Assembly: GCA_019722365.1 (NCBI GenBank)
Contig: JADFUC010000954.1
Location: forward strand, 2,666,001-2,730,000
Length of the DNA stretch: 64,000 bases
Origin: Lithospermum erythrorhizon
Taxonomy: Eukaryota > Streptophyta > Magnoliopsida > Boraginales > Boraginaceae
Reading direction: 5' to 3'
Shown here: positions 49,301 through 61,129 of the stretch, in pieces
Numbering within the stretch: the first letter of the stretch is position 1
Layout: every line of letters begins with the position of its first letter
Program-made: the position numbers and the translations under genes
The notes under the pieces: generated by a model
Seen by the model: the letters and a program-made list of their open reading frames with translations, nothing else
What the model was told of the DNA's origin: nothing
Database searches by the model: none

Positions 49301-49719
49301 TCGAAACTTTTCACCAGAAACTTGACGCCGTATGAGTTGGACAACAGTTAACTATATTTTCAGTCGGTTGAAGCGCGTCATTCGATTTACAATACATGAT
49401 ATAAGGCCCTTAGGTTTAGGATTTTAACCTTTTTTAAAATTACTATTGAGCCCAAAAATTTTGTCATCTAAATCTGAGGCCCAATTGTTATAACGTCGTA
49501 AAAGATTAATGATCTGCCAACATTAGTTTTATAATAGTTCTTATATAGTTCATGAACTTCAAAAGGATTTAGTACTTCCATTGCAGATAAGTTGTAAAAT
49601 AATAATTCACGATAATTAGTAATCCTTGTGACTTTAATTATCTTGTAGCGTAAAAATGGTTCAATTAAATTTAGAGTTGCTTAAACTTAGTTGAACTATC
49701 AAAAATGTATTATCCTTTA
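46396..49719. other. Intergenic, no gene seen
   Basis: Strongly AT-rich between about 48300 and 49000. No coding frame, RNA gene or complete mobile element was recognised. Confidence 0.55.
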
Positions 49720-51340
49720 ATTTTAGCGAATTATTAATTTAGCACCATATCCCCGAGTCGAGATTGACCAAAAATATTATCTTAGAGATTTTATTAAATA
49801 ATCGACTATTAATTTATCGAATTTCTATTGTATGTAGTTGATAATTGCAAAAAAGAGAGCAAAAAGCCACCAAATTATTAATTTAGCACATCAGTCGGGA
49901 CAACCCAAAAATATTATTTTAGAGAGTTTATTAAATAATCGAGTATAAATTTATCGAATTTATCTTGTAGTTGATAATTGTAAAAATATTAAAAGGAACA
50001 AAAAACGGCCCAGTAATTTAGCGCTCTAATAAAATTCGGGATACAAAAAAATCCAAACCACTCCCCATAATATGGCCAAGCGCAATCGGTATTAATTTAT
50101 AAAACTAAAATGAAAAGAAACGAAAAAAAGCGCGAATTATTAATTTAGCGCCTATCACGGTAAGGGATCGGCTAAAAATATTATATTAGAGAGTTTATTA
50201 AATAATCGACTATTAATTTATCGAACTTCTATTGTAGATGATAATTGTTAAAAAAAACCAAGCACCCTATTTCCGAGGCGGGACTGACCAAAAATATTAT
50301 CTTTTAGAAAGTTTATTAAAGAATCGAGTATTAATTTTTCGAGTTTTTACAGTAGTTGATAATTAAAAAAAAGGAAAGAAAAAAACAGATACTTGCACTG
50401 TCATAAATTCGGAATGGTAAAATATTATCTTAGAGTTTGTGTAAAATAATCCCAATATTAATTTATCGAGTTTCAAAACAACAGCAAAAAAAAAAGGAAA
50501 GACAAAAACCAATTGCAAAAAAAGAAAAAAGAAAATACGGCTAGCCCCATACATATATGACCTCGCTTGATCGAGTATTAATTTCTGAAACTATAGTTGA
50601 TAATTTCAAAATGAAAAAATGAAAAAGGCAACATGAATTATTAATTTAGTACCTATCCTAAAGTCGGAATGATAAAATATTATCTCACAGAATTTATCAA
50701 ATAATCGAGAATTAATTTATCTAATTTTTTTAAAAAGGGAAAAAAACAGCCCAAAAAAAAAATTAGCCACGCATGTATTAATTTATCGAGCTTCTACTAT
50801 AGAAGATAATTGTAAAAAAAAAAGACTGGCCAAAAATATTATCTTAGAGAGTTTATTAAAGAATCGAAGGTATTATTAATTTATCAGAGCTTCTCTGATA
50901 GTTAAAATGAAAAATAGGCAAACAAGCATGAATTATTAATTTAGCCTTTTATCCACGAAGTTAGGGCCCAGAGCCAAAATATTATCTTAGAGGGTTTGTT
51001 AAATGTCAGTATTAATTATCTAGTTTTCAAAAAGAAGGAAAAAAGGAGCAAAAAAAGGTAGCTAGTATTATTAATTTATCGAGCTTTTCTTGCTTAGAAG
51101 ATAATTATAAAAAAAGCGTGAAAAATATTATCTTAAGAGTTTATTAGAGAATCGAGTATTAATTTATAGAAACTACTGTTGAGTTGTTGATAATTGAAAA
51201 TAAAAAATGAAAAATAAACAAAAAAAAACAACAATTATTTATTGTAACTACATCACGAATCGAGACCGGTAAAAATCTTATCTTATGTAGAAATTTATTA
51301 AATAATAGATTATTAATTTATTGAGTTTACAAAAAAGGAA
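49720..51340 (-). repeat. Satellite array, about ten units, inverted relative to 1140-1960
   Basis: Units of about 125-160 bp each contain 'attattaatttagc', a short GC-richer block ('ccccgagtcgagattgacc'), 'aaaaatattatcttagagag', 'tttattaaataatcgagtat', 'taatttatcgag' and 'gttgataattg' plus an A-rich spacer. These blocks are the reverse complement, in the same order, of the array at 1140-1960. Several units are truncated. No coding frame. Confidence 0.8.
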
Positions 51341-52660
51341 AAAAATATCAAAAGAAAAGAAAAAAGGTCACCCACAATGACAGCATGTGACAGCGTGGCA
51401 CACCACAAAGCCTCTTTATACTAAATTTAAATATATTTGACTCTAAATTTTGAGATTTTATAATGTTAGGCTTCAATTTTTTGAACAGGTTGAATAGGTC
51501 CAAAAGGCTAAACTGGGTGGACCATGCTGAGGCGAATAGCCGTTGCCTCCAATTTTGGATCTTTATATCTTTCAGTATATGGTTTGGTGGGCTTCGGATT
51601 CTTTTCTTCAACGGTAAAGGAAAACAAAACTCCACCAAATGGTTCCAGAATATTAACCAACTTTAAATTGACTCATTGCCTACAACTTCTACCTCCACTA
51701 ACCGCTACTATTTTAAGGGAATACCAATTGTGCCCTTGTTTCACAATCAATTTCCTGCCAATATAACCATATACAGTCATCACTTTCACTATATATTGAC
51801 ATATCAATGAATTAGGAATATTTTTTGTTAATTGGCTTTCAGATTGAATAGATGAAGGTTCATGAAGCACCACTAATGTTTGTTTCAGTAGATATTTGGA
51901 TGGCAATATCACTTTATATGAAATAAGTTTTACTTCTATGTATGTTTGAGTACTTATTATATTATTATAAGTATACGTATCAATACATTTTTACTTGAAA
52001 TGAGAGTACTATATAATGCTAAATTAATATTTCATAATAGAGAATAAATTTTAACATTATTTAGGAAGTTATGGTACTCCGTATTACCCAATAGAAAAAC
52101 ATTTGGGAGCATTAAGAACACATAAGTATATGAATAAAAAGGTTGCAAATTATAATTAATGTTCTTCAATATGACAAGTTTTTATCTAAATTCTATATAA
52201 TTGAATAGAAATATCCTTTGATAAATTCGAAGATTGTTGACTATTGTTTCATGAATAAATAGGTTAATGGGAAAATTGATCTTTAACAGTGCAACTAATA
52301 ACCTAATAGCTAAGATGTCATTGAGCTAATGCGTCTAAAACTATGTTATATTTTTTGTGACATTCTATGTTACGCTTCTTTAAAATCATGACATATTTTT
52401 TATTGTTTTAATTAATTTATAAAAACAAAAAATACATATGTTACAATATTTACATAGTGTAACATAAAGTATAACAAAATATCCATTACCGACTTTGATA
52501 GCATAGACAAAAATAAGATTTATTAGAAGATTCAAATTTGAAAAATAAAATGGCAAAAACAAGACATCATATAAATTTCCCATGTCCTTGGAAACCCAAA
52601 ATTGGAAAAACACAACCATCCCAACAGGCACTAATAGTAAACTCATATAAAGATTCCCTC
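51341..52660. other. Intergenic, upstream of the glycosylase gene
   Basis: No supported gene. Short open frames near 51463-51766 have no family resemblance. Confidence 0.5.
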
Positions 52661-52671
52661 TCTATAAAACA
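52661..52671 (+). promoter_or_regulatory. Candidate TATA box of the glycosylase gene
   Basis: 'tctataaaac' stands about 145 bp before the ATG at 52813, in a pyrimidine/A-rich leader context typical of plant promoters. Confidence 0.5.
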
Positions 52672-52812
52672 CCTCCAACACACTCACAAATAGTTCTTCT
52701 TTCTTCAAGCTAAACATTCCTCTACTCTTTGCATTTGACCCCCTATATTCTCCTCAAATTACACTTCAACCCAACAAACTTTAACAATAATTCATTTCCT
52801 TCATTGTTTACA

Positions 52813-54959
52813 ATGTCCATGGAAGCTGAGCTCAATTCAGAAGTAAATATCAATTCAGAAGCTAGAGAAATACTTGGTCCAGCTGGGAACCGTGAACTGA
52901 ATAAAGAAGAACATTTAAAGAAAACCCAAAAAAAATATCAGAACAAAGAAGTTTTGCAAAAGAAGAAGAAAACAGAGGATGAGATGAAGATAAAGCAAAA
53001 GTTGGTTTTTACTGGAAAGCCAAAAATTGTGTTGAAAAAGAAGAATTTTGAAGTTGATCAATCAAATGGGGTTGTTAAAGAGAAGATTTTGGGTGGTGTT
53101 GGAAGTGAGTTGAAGAAGAAAAGAGTGAAGAAAGCACCTAAGGTTGTTCCTGATGGAATTCAGACAATTGGGCTGTCTTCAGGACCTATCAAACGTTGTG
53201 ATTGGATCACACCAAATTCTGGTAATATTTTTTTGTAGTGTTCTTATTTTATTAGAGATAATTGTACAAATAATATCCCAACTTTGTCAAAAGTCAACAC
53301 TTACTGGTTTTACTGGTGCAATAATAGTTACTATAGTTATAAACTTGTTACAGTACTTTTCTTTAATTGCGTCACCACTAACTTCAGGTCAAAACCAAGC
53401 TTGTTCTAAATATGAAACACACTGCAAGCCAAAACCATGCGACGCAACGATGCATGACATTTTTTGATTATTTTTGTAATAAGTTTGATTATTTCGTTTT
53501 AGTTGCTAGTAGATAATATTGGGTTAGTTGAAATATAAATCCAACATCACACAATCATACTTACAGAAGTCATAAGGTGTAGCTGTCATGGGGCTCAAAA
53601 TTAATAGTAACATGCATTTTGGCTTGAGACACCACTCTCTCTGGCAGTTAATATCCTTAACTTGGTAAGTTATAGTTGGGGTATAGATGATTTCAGTAGG
53701 CAGCTGGTGTGTGAATTAGCACTTAAATAGTCATGGATCTTTTAACCCCCTTTAAGGTTGCCAATAACTCAATAAGTAGCAAACATAACTGAAGGAAACT
53801 TAGTTATGTTCATGGAGGTTATTAACTTTTGACAGACATAATTTATTTCCTTTTTAAGAGAATTAATATTGGTTCCCCACTCCGGTTTACAAAGAAAATA
53901 CAACTTTCATTGAATCATTGTTGTTATTAACATAACAATTTGATATTATGAAGTATGAACTGTACTGCTTGCTTAATAAGCGATGACCAAATGGATTAAG
54001 TTTTCCCCACAATTAATTATGCAGAACCACTTTACATTCAGTTTCATGACGAAGAATGGGGAGTCCCTGTCCGAGATGATAAGAAGCTATTTGAGCTACT
54101 TATTTTGTCGCAAGCGTTAACTGAACTCACATGGCCAACAATCCTTTACAATAGAGAAACTTTCAGGTTTCTGTTATTTCTTTAGCTTAAGACACTACTT
54201 ATCTCAGCAATTACACAGCATTGATTGCTGTATTCATTGGTTAATCCTTTTGCAGGATGATGTTTGAGGACTTTGACCCCTTTTCCATTGCAAAATACGA
54301 TGAACAGAAACTTCGGGCGTTGGTACAGAATGGTAACATGTTGTCTGAACCCAAACTGCGTGCAGTCGTGGATAATGCTAGGCAGTTTATAAAGGTATAT
54401 GTTCTTTACAGAAAACATATATTGTTTTAATCTCATTAGTGAGTCTCGAGTACTCCTATGGTTGCATTGTTGACATTTTTGACGAATGTATTTTGTAGTT
54501 CCATTCGTTGTTTGGCTAGTAATAGAGAATGGATACTCGTTTCCAACTATATCTCGTCTCCTATTGAGGTTCAAAGTCGAATTGTTTTGGCAGCTAGTAA
54601 TGATCTATTTCTTGTTACAGATACAACAGGAGTTTCATTCCTTCAGCAACTACTGTTGGCGATTCGTGAATAACAAGCAGATAAAAAGTGGATATCGATA
54701 TGCTCGCCAAGTACCCGCCAAAACTCCAAAATCCGAACTAATAAGCAAAGATCTGATGAGGAGGGGCTTTCGTTACGTCGGACCTACAATTATGTATTCA
54801 TTTATGCAAGTTGCTGGATTGGTTAATGACCATCTTTCAAGTTGCTTCAGATTCAGTGAATGTGACAATCATGTTAAAATGGATCCTAACCTCAAGTTAG
54901 TAAAGACGGATGGGCAAGCAGAAGCTACAATAAATACATGCTCATCAAATGATTCTTGA
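52813..54959 (+). CDS. DNA-3-methyladenine glycosylase I (TAG family)
   Basis: Exons 52813-53221, 54025-54166, 54256-54394 and 54621-54959 give 342 residues. The N-terminal 120 residues are lysine-rich (KKTQKKYQNK, KKKKTEDEMK, LKKKRVKKAPK), as in plant TAG proteins, and probably serve nuclear localisation and DNA contact. The glycosylase domain starts at RCDWIT. The zinc-binding residues of bacterial TAG are all present: Cys 129, His 144 (FHDEEWG), His 301 and Cys 305 (NDHLSSCF). Further motifs are FSNYCWRFVN and GFRYVGPTIMYSFMQ. The enzyme removes 3-methyladenine from alkylated DNA and starts base excision repair. The ATG at 52813 is used because the open frame before it has no ATG. The C-terminal 35 residues are variable. 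Confidence 0.92.
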
Positions 54960-56133
54960 AGCATTTGGATGCAAAGCTTTTGACTAGTCACATAGAAAGA
55001 TGTAAGGAGAATAATGAGGTTTAAATTTTAGAAGTATTCATTCTAAAACTTGAGTTTTGTTTAGATTGACTTGTAATATCAATGCTTAACCTTAACTAGA
55101 TTGTTCTTAAGCTCTTTCGTGTGTGCTTTCTTCTGATTTAAAACCTAGATTTGAATATCATGTATATACATATTATTTGTATTTGTTAACAAATTCAACT
55201 GTGAAGTCCCTTCCATTATTGTTACTACGCGTGCGTTATCAACATATGCTTAGGGTCCCTACTAAGAAAGGAACAAGAGCATGATAATGACTCACAAACA
55301 CCAAACATCATAACTATATTGTCAAAATCCTCCAACTCAATTTCTTGGTACTACTACTACTACCAATTTTGAGAGGCCAAGTTGGGTGTTTGCTTAATAC
55401 AAGAAGTTTGGAGTTCTAGATTTGAAGAGCCACCACACGAGATCGAAAACGAGTATATTTGAAGGGCAGCACTCTATAACGATAAATAGAGGATGGAGTA
55501 AGACGCATCATTTCTAACTGAAATATCGAGTATTTCAAGACATGAGAAACCATTATCGATACTCTGAAAGGGAAATTAGTATTTCAGTGGCAACAACCAA
55601 CCGTAGAAGTATCTGGCATTGCTGATAGAGCAACTCAGTAGAAATTTGCACATGAAAGAACCAATAATGCAAAACACATGTTGCCAATCATTGTACAAAT
55701 CTGTTAGTAAAATAATGTATATCAAATGACAAATATATTGAAAATAATATACTGATATGAAGATCATGATCAGATTACACAGCATGAAGAAAAAAAAAAA
55801 TGCCAAACAATTCCAACACACTGCATCTATAATTAAGAAAAATCATGGAATATTCAACATGATGGAAAATTCCCCCCTTGCCTATAATTGTTTGTATCTA
55901 CACTAAGTGACGTTTGACACTTTTCAAGAAACATAAATAGGGATTTCATAATGCCTAAGAATCAAAGAAACAATGAAGCAACGCCTTGTCGAAACAACTT
56001 TGTTTTAGGATCTATACCTATGTGCAATGACCGAACCATCCTTCGATGAAACATCCACAAGTAGGAATCCTGAAGCAAGGATGATAGAATATAAAGATCT
56101 TAGCTTTCTGATCTCACATAAAACTTGTCGATT
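54960..56133. other. 3' flanks of convergent genes
   Basis: Glycosylase 3' UTR on the left and the 3' UTR of the minus-strand BES1/BZR1 homolog on the right. No other feature supported. Confidence 0.5.
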
Positions 56134-58041
56134 TCATATCCTTAGTGTAAGTTCCAGATCATCCATTTCCTCCTCGTGGATCCTCTCCCCTTCCCAAGCC
56201 TTGACAGCAACATTCTTGAAATCAAACTCCATTGCTTTCCCTTTGTCGGAAATAGAGTTCCTTGGAGGAACTTGTTGGACAACTGGTTTCACAAGATTGA
56301 AAGTTGGCGAAGGTGGAGCCACATGAGGTGCAAATGTCTGGAAGTTCATCCACTGACATGAATCAATAGTGGAGGTATCAGACTCATCGCATTCAGGTAT
56401 TGTTGCTGGAGTGAAATGTTGTATCCGAGTTGGGCTTGCAGGGGCTGAAGCAGCAAAGAAAGGGACATTCAAGGCAGCCATGGATCTTTTAGCAAGTGTC
56501 TCCAGATTGAAAACTTGCTTAGCAGCACGAGTTGGGGATGAAACAGGTGGAGTCACAGGAGCACTATTTGATATCCGCAGAGGAGGTAGAGACGAAGGGA
56601 TAGCATTGCGCAGAAATGCAAATGGATTTGATGACATGTTGGCATCAAGACAAGTTGGGCTAGGGAAGGACGAGGATGCAGGACTTGGCTGGTAAGAATG
56701 AATTGGACTAGTAAAGTAAGAAGACGGTGCGCTAGGATTTCTCGAAGAGCTTGGTGTAAAGTTGGCTGAATAGCCTCCCATATCCATCGCCATTGGGGAT
56801 GGCTTGCATCCCTATATGAATTAAACGACATCAAATTCACCAGTTAATCAGTAATCTCAGAAGTTACAAACAATCAGAAAGGACCAGTGAATGAAATAAG
56901 TCGAACACATTGTTCTAAGCAGATCAAACAAAAATAAAAAGAAAAAAAAAATTATCATCCAACATTCTCTGCTTAATCAATTTAACATGTTTTCATAGTG
57001 ACACTGCAAATCAATTAAACCTCCTTTGTTCAAGTTCCATAAATTAGGATCTTGAGTAATTATTCTTGCATATGACTTAATGACTAAACTACTATACAAT
57101 ATACCATTTCCTTTCATTTCATCTAAAATGCTACTCTACTTTTAGTTTAACTCACTAATCAGTAATCACTATGATCTTGAACAATGAAATTAACATGAAG
57201 GTATATAACTTATACGGAGTAATAACTATAGTTCCCAGAAACAGCACAACAATTATAACCCAATAAATTTCCTTAATTTGAATCAAATTGCAATTTCTTG
57301 ATTGGTCCAACTTCAATAATACAAATCTAAACAGCAAACCAAATAAATGAACAAATTCAACAGATCTAACAAATTCATTAAACCCCTATAAATGCAAATC
57401 AACATAACACTAAAAACCCAACCAAATCAACATACAAATGCAATCTTTTTCTCCAAAAAAACCAACCAAATAAACACAAAAATGCAATCCTTTTCTCCAA
57501 AAAAAACAACCAAACCAACACAAAAATGAAAATATTTTTTCCAAAAAAAAACAACCATATCAACATGAAAATGCTATATCTTTCTCCCAAAAAACCAACC
57601 ACATCAACACAAAAATGCAATCTTTTTCTTAAAAAAATAACCAAATCAACATAAAATGCAATCATTTTCTCCACACAAAAAAACCCCAAATCAACCCAAA
57701 AATGCAATCTTTTTCACCCAAAAAAGAAACAAAACAAGAAAACAAAATGGAAAAAGTTTTACCTTCCTATAAGTAGTACCATCAGGTTCAACAACCCAAC
57801 CAGCTTCATTACAGGAAACTTAGAGACTGTTATTATCCTACTGTCTTTTAGGCAAATTATAGTTCCCTTGAGCTCTAAGTCCAGCATATATCTTAGCAGC
57901 TAATGCTCTTCTTCTCCTCTCTCTCCTCTTGTTATTCTCTCCATGATGGTTCCTCCTCCACCCCACCATTAGCATTTTTCTCCTCAGCTTGATGATGAAG
58001 CTGGAGCCTCCCCCTCCTCCTCCAGTTGGTTCCCACATCAT
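56134..58041 (-). CDS. BES1/BZR1 homolog (brassinosteroid factor) with a disrupted DNA-binding exon
   Basis: Two exons on the minus strand: 58041-57763 and 56811-56134. Exon 2 (225 codons) is intact: GCKPSP, Ser-rich GSK3-type sites, [18 protein letters not shown] (14-3-3 region), a PEST-like [31 protein letters not shown] ending in an EAR-type LELTL. Exon 1 encodes the bHLH-like DNA-binding part [20 protein letters not shown] and [11 protein letters not shown], and later [17 protein letters not shown] before the donor. Between them, where family members have HCDNNEVLKAL, this copy reads RQ-stop-DNNSL-stop-VS with no net frame change. Upstream, the PSWRE segment and the ENNKRR segment lie in different frames. 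As read, the protein stops after LPKRQ. Either a recently dead or allele-specific null copy, or a sequence error. BES1/BZR1 proteins bind E-box/BRRE sites and are controlled by BIN2. Confidence 0.75.
57418..57725 (-). repeat. Minisatellite in intron 1 of the BES1/BZR1 homolog
   Basis: About seven units of 40-48 bp such as 'caacacaaaaatgcaatctt' plus 'tttctccaaaaaaaccaacc'. It begins about 40 bp inside the intron from the donor. A long minus-strand open frame runs through it only because the period keeps stops away. Confidence 0.85.
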
Positions 58042-58116
58042 GGTTGAAGAATGAACAGTGTTTCTCTCTGAATCTCTCTGATTCTTGATTTTGTAGTATA
58101 GTTGTGTGTTGGGTAT

Positions 58117-58126
58117 GTATATATTG
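58117..58126 (-). promoter_or_regulatory. Candidate TATA box of the BES1/BZR1 homolog
   Basis: The minus strand reads AATATATACA about 80 bp upstream of the ATG at 58041, a fitting distance for a short leader. Confidence 0.5.
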
Positions 58127-58147
58127 TGGTGCGAGTGTGGGCCAGAG

Positions 58148-58218
58148 GTGGGGTGGGGTGGGGGGGGTTTAGTTGGAGGGTGGGGAGGTGGCGTGGGGTG
58201 GGGCAGGGGGTAGGGGTG
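58148..58218 (-). promoter_or_regulatory. G-run tract (potential G-quadruplex) just upstream of the TATA box
   Basis: On the plus strand this stretch holds more than six runs of four or more G, e.g. 'ggggtggggtggggggg' and 'gtggggtggggcaggggg'. That strand is the template strand of the minus-strand gene; the sense strand is C-rich. Position -20 to -100 relative to the TATA box. Confidence 0.7.
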
Positions 58219-58261
58219 CGTATAATGTGTTGCAGTGTCTGATGTACTCACGAGGAATACG

Positions 58262-60069
58262 CTTCACTCACACACAATTGGAGCTATAAGCATATCTCAA
58301 ACCTTACTAAACCAAAAGGGTGTGGGAAATGATTATTTTAGTACTCTGTTATAAACGTAATATTTAAAGAAGTATTATTGGGATAAAATGTTATTTTATT
58401 GATTTTATACTCATTTTGGTGTCTTTCTACACTCTCAGCACACTCAATTTTTTTATTATGAAATTATAAATATTACGATCAAAGTCCAGCATGGGCTAGT
58501 GGTGCATAAGTTAACAAAAAAATTAACGTGTTATCAAGCAGGTTATGTTTTAAGCATAAGTGATCGGCAGGAATGCTTTGATAAGTGATCGGCCCATTGA
58601 TCTGATCCAACGTATTTGAATTTATACCTTTTTTCCACTTTTCATTTCTTCTTCAGTTTTTTTGATTAGCAAAATAACAAAAGTATCTGAAAAAAGTGAC
58701 ATATATTTGATTAAAGTATTGTGGTCTTGATTGAGCAATGAAATAAAAGCGAGGTATGTTTTTAAACGTAAATTGATCGTAATAACAACTTTTGAAACAT
58801 GTCATTGAAACATAATTAATCATTGATACTTATGACTAGAAACATAGGTGATAAATTATAGCATTTTGCTATTAAAAAATTTAATGACCGTTGTTTTGAA
58901 CCTTAAGCCCTACTTATTCTTTATCAATTTCTTTATCTTTGTGTTTTGGGCATATATGTTTTATGAATATTATGATATGGAGTAGTATTTACTATCATAC
59001 AATATATAATGTAAAAAGACGTAGAATTATCCTAGAGTATGAAATTACTAAAATTGTACGCAATCATTTATAATGACACTTTTGTATCATTACATGTTTA
59101 TTCAAAAACACTCGTTTTATATTATATGATTATCTATGAATATATAAGCTTATTGAGAATACCATGATGATAGCAGAAAGGATGGGATGAGGAACTTATA
59201 TAGTTATGATATAATTATTTTATAAATAATTGTTTTTGTTTCAAGATACATAATTGGATAGACATATAAATGGAGTAGGTTTTTATAATGTGCGGAGTTA
59301 CTTCATTGCATGTGCCAGGTTTGTTGAATAAATGGGTAATTACTATCTATGCAATTTATTTGACCATCTGACTAAGGTTTGTTTTATTTTGCGTCCGTGT
59401 ATGTGGGGTTTAGTTATGGGTGTGTTTATCTTGTGAAGATATGATGAAATTTGGGGTTGGGATGAATTTAATGTGCCCATACAAATGATTTATGCTACGT
59501 GAGTATGAATTATGTAATCCTAACATTTATCTCATACATAGCTAATCACTCTCTCTCTCTATAAAGCAATTGTCTTAAAATTCTTATTTTGAATGGATTA
59601 AAATAAAAGCAATGAAGGATATAATTATATTTTGATAAATTTAAGTAAAAATAAAGACTACAATTTCTATAATATAGGATTAAATGTAAATAGAGACTTG
59701 TTTATTGTAGGGCTATTCTGAGTTGGCTATGAAGGTATCTGATGCCATGCTCTGCTTAATAAAATTATTAAGTTTGATACAAAATTGACTCGGTTAAAAA
59801 TAAGAATAAAAATATAGTTCTTATCGATGAAAAATATTTCTAAAGTATTAATATATTTAAAGCAATTTTACTAAAAACAAACTATAATTTGTTGACAAAT
59901 CAATGTTATGTATATAAATTAGGATGACAAAGTTTATTGAGTTGATCAGTAAAAAATTAATTTAGACAATCTTTCTCAAATAATAATTTGTTAATTTATT
60001 TATTAAAAATCTGCTTAGGCGTGAGCATGACAAGTATATAGTAATGTAAGTTATCCAATTTTGTTGGTG
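58262..60069. other. Intergenic, no gene seen
   Basis: Upstream of the BES1/BZR1 homolog. AT-rich, no supported frame or element. Confidence 0.5.
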
Positions 60070-60980
60070 GAGTTTTAAATAATTGTGATATTGAAAAAAA
60101 AAAATTAGCGTCTTTTTTAGAGAGCGGCGACATATTTAGTGTTATAAATTTTGAATTTTGGTAGTTGAGGTTTAAATAATTTTAACTTTTGAAAAGAAAA
60201 TCCATGAACACTTTAGAGATGGAGGCGTATCTGATCTTCACTGAATTCTTCTTTAATTTTGTCGATTTGAGTTTTTAAATATAATTTGGCGATTGAAAAA
60301 AGAAAAGGTATTCGATCTTTTAAGAGATGGATGAAATTAAATGTTACCCATAAATTTTAAATTTTGATTGTTGAAACTTAAATAATTTTAACTATTCAAA
60401 GAAATCAATTAAAGCATTTTTAGAGATAAATCTATGATGTTTTTCATAATTTTAAGTTTTTGGTTGAAGCTGACTTTAAAAAAATTTAACTATTGAAAAA
60501 AAAAGTTGGTCTTTTTTAGAGATGGATTACATATAAATATTCACTAATTTAGTGGATTAAATTCTTAATAATAATTTTGATTGATAAGAAGAAAGAAAAT
60601 CGAACAACATTTTACAAGGAGATGGAATTGAGGTATATAATATTCATAATTTTAAAATTTTTAGTTGATTTAAATAATTGTGATTGTGGAAAAGAAATTT
60701 AAGATCTTTTAGAGATAAATTTAGCATGTAATATTCATAAATTTTATATTTCAATGGTTGAAAAATTATATTAGTTGTTAGTTAGATTCTTAAGATATAA
60801 AGATTAAATGATTTCTTGGTTGATCATAAATTTTCATGCATCGACATGCTTAACAAATAATTTTTAAAAATTATAGCAATGATCGATTATACGTGAAAGA
60901 ATATTGAGTCCAAATTTATAAGGTCAACTAATAGAAATTAAAACTTGACAATGTTTAAGTAATGGAGGTTGTCTGCTATT
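60070..60980. repeat. Degenerate tandem repeats, about 110-130-bp units
   Basis: Blocks 'tttttagagatgga', 'ataaattttgaatttt', 'ggttgaagtttaaataattt' and 'taactattgaaaa' recur in order six or seven times with heavy divergence. The last block, ending 'acttgacaatgtttaagtaa' and 'tggagg', resembles the Stowaway family at 46168, so the array may derive from nested or tandem MITE copies. Confidence 0.55.
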
Positions 60981-61129
60981 AAAATGCAATCTTTAACCCA
61001 GGCTATAATTAGCAATATAAAAGGTAAACATATGCGTACAATTTTCTCGTCATCTTATTAGAACATTATTGTCGTTATTTTGAAATATATGATTCGTTTT
61101 AAACTCAAATGATGTGTTTACTAAAAAGA

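Noticed and set aside
54182..54574. Minus-strand 130-codon open frame
   Set aside because: Antisense to glycosylase exon 3 and introns; no independent support.
57399..57707. Minus-strand frame encoding a hydrophobic, repetitive peptide
   Set aside because: It is the intronic minisatellite read in frame; period and lack of stops explain it.
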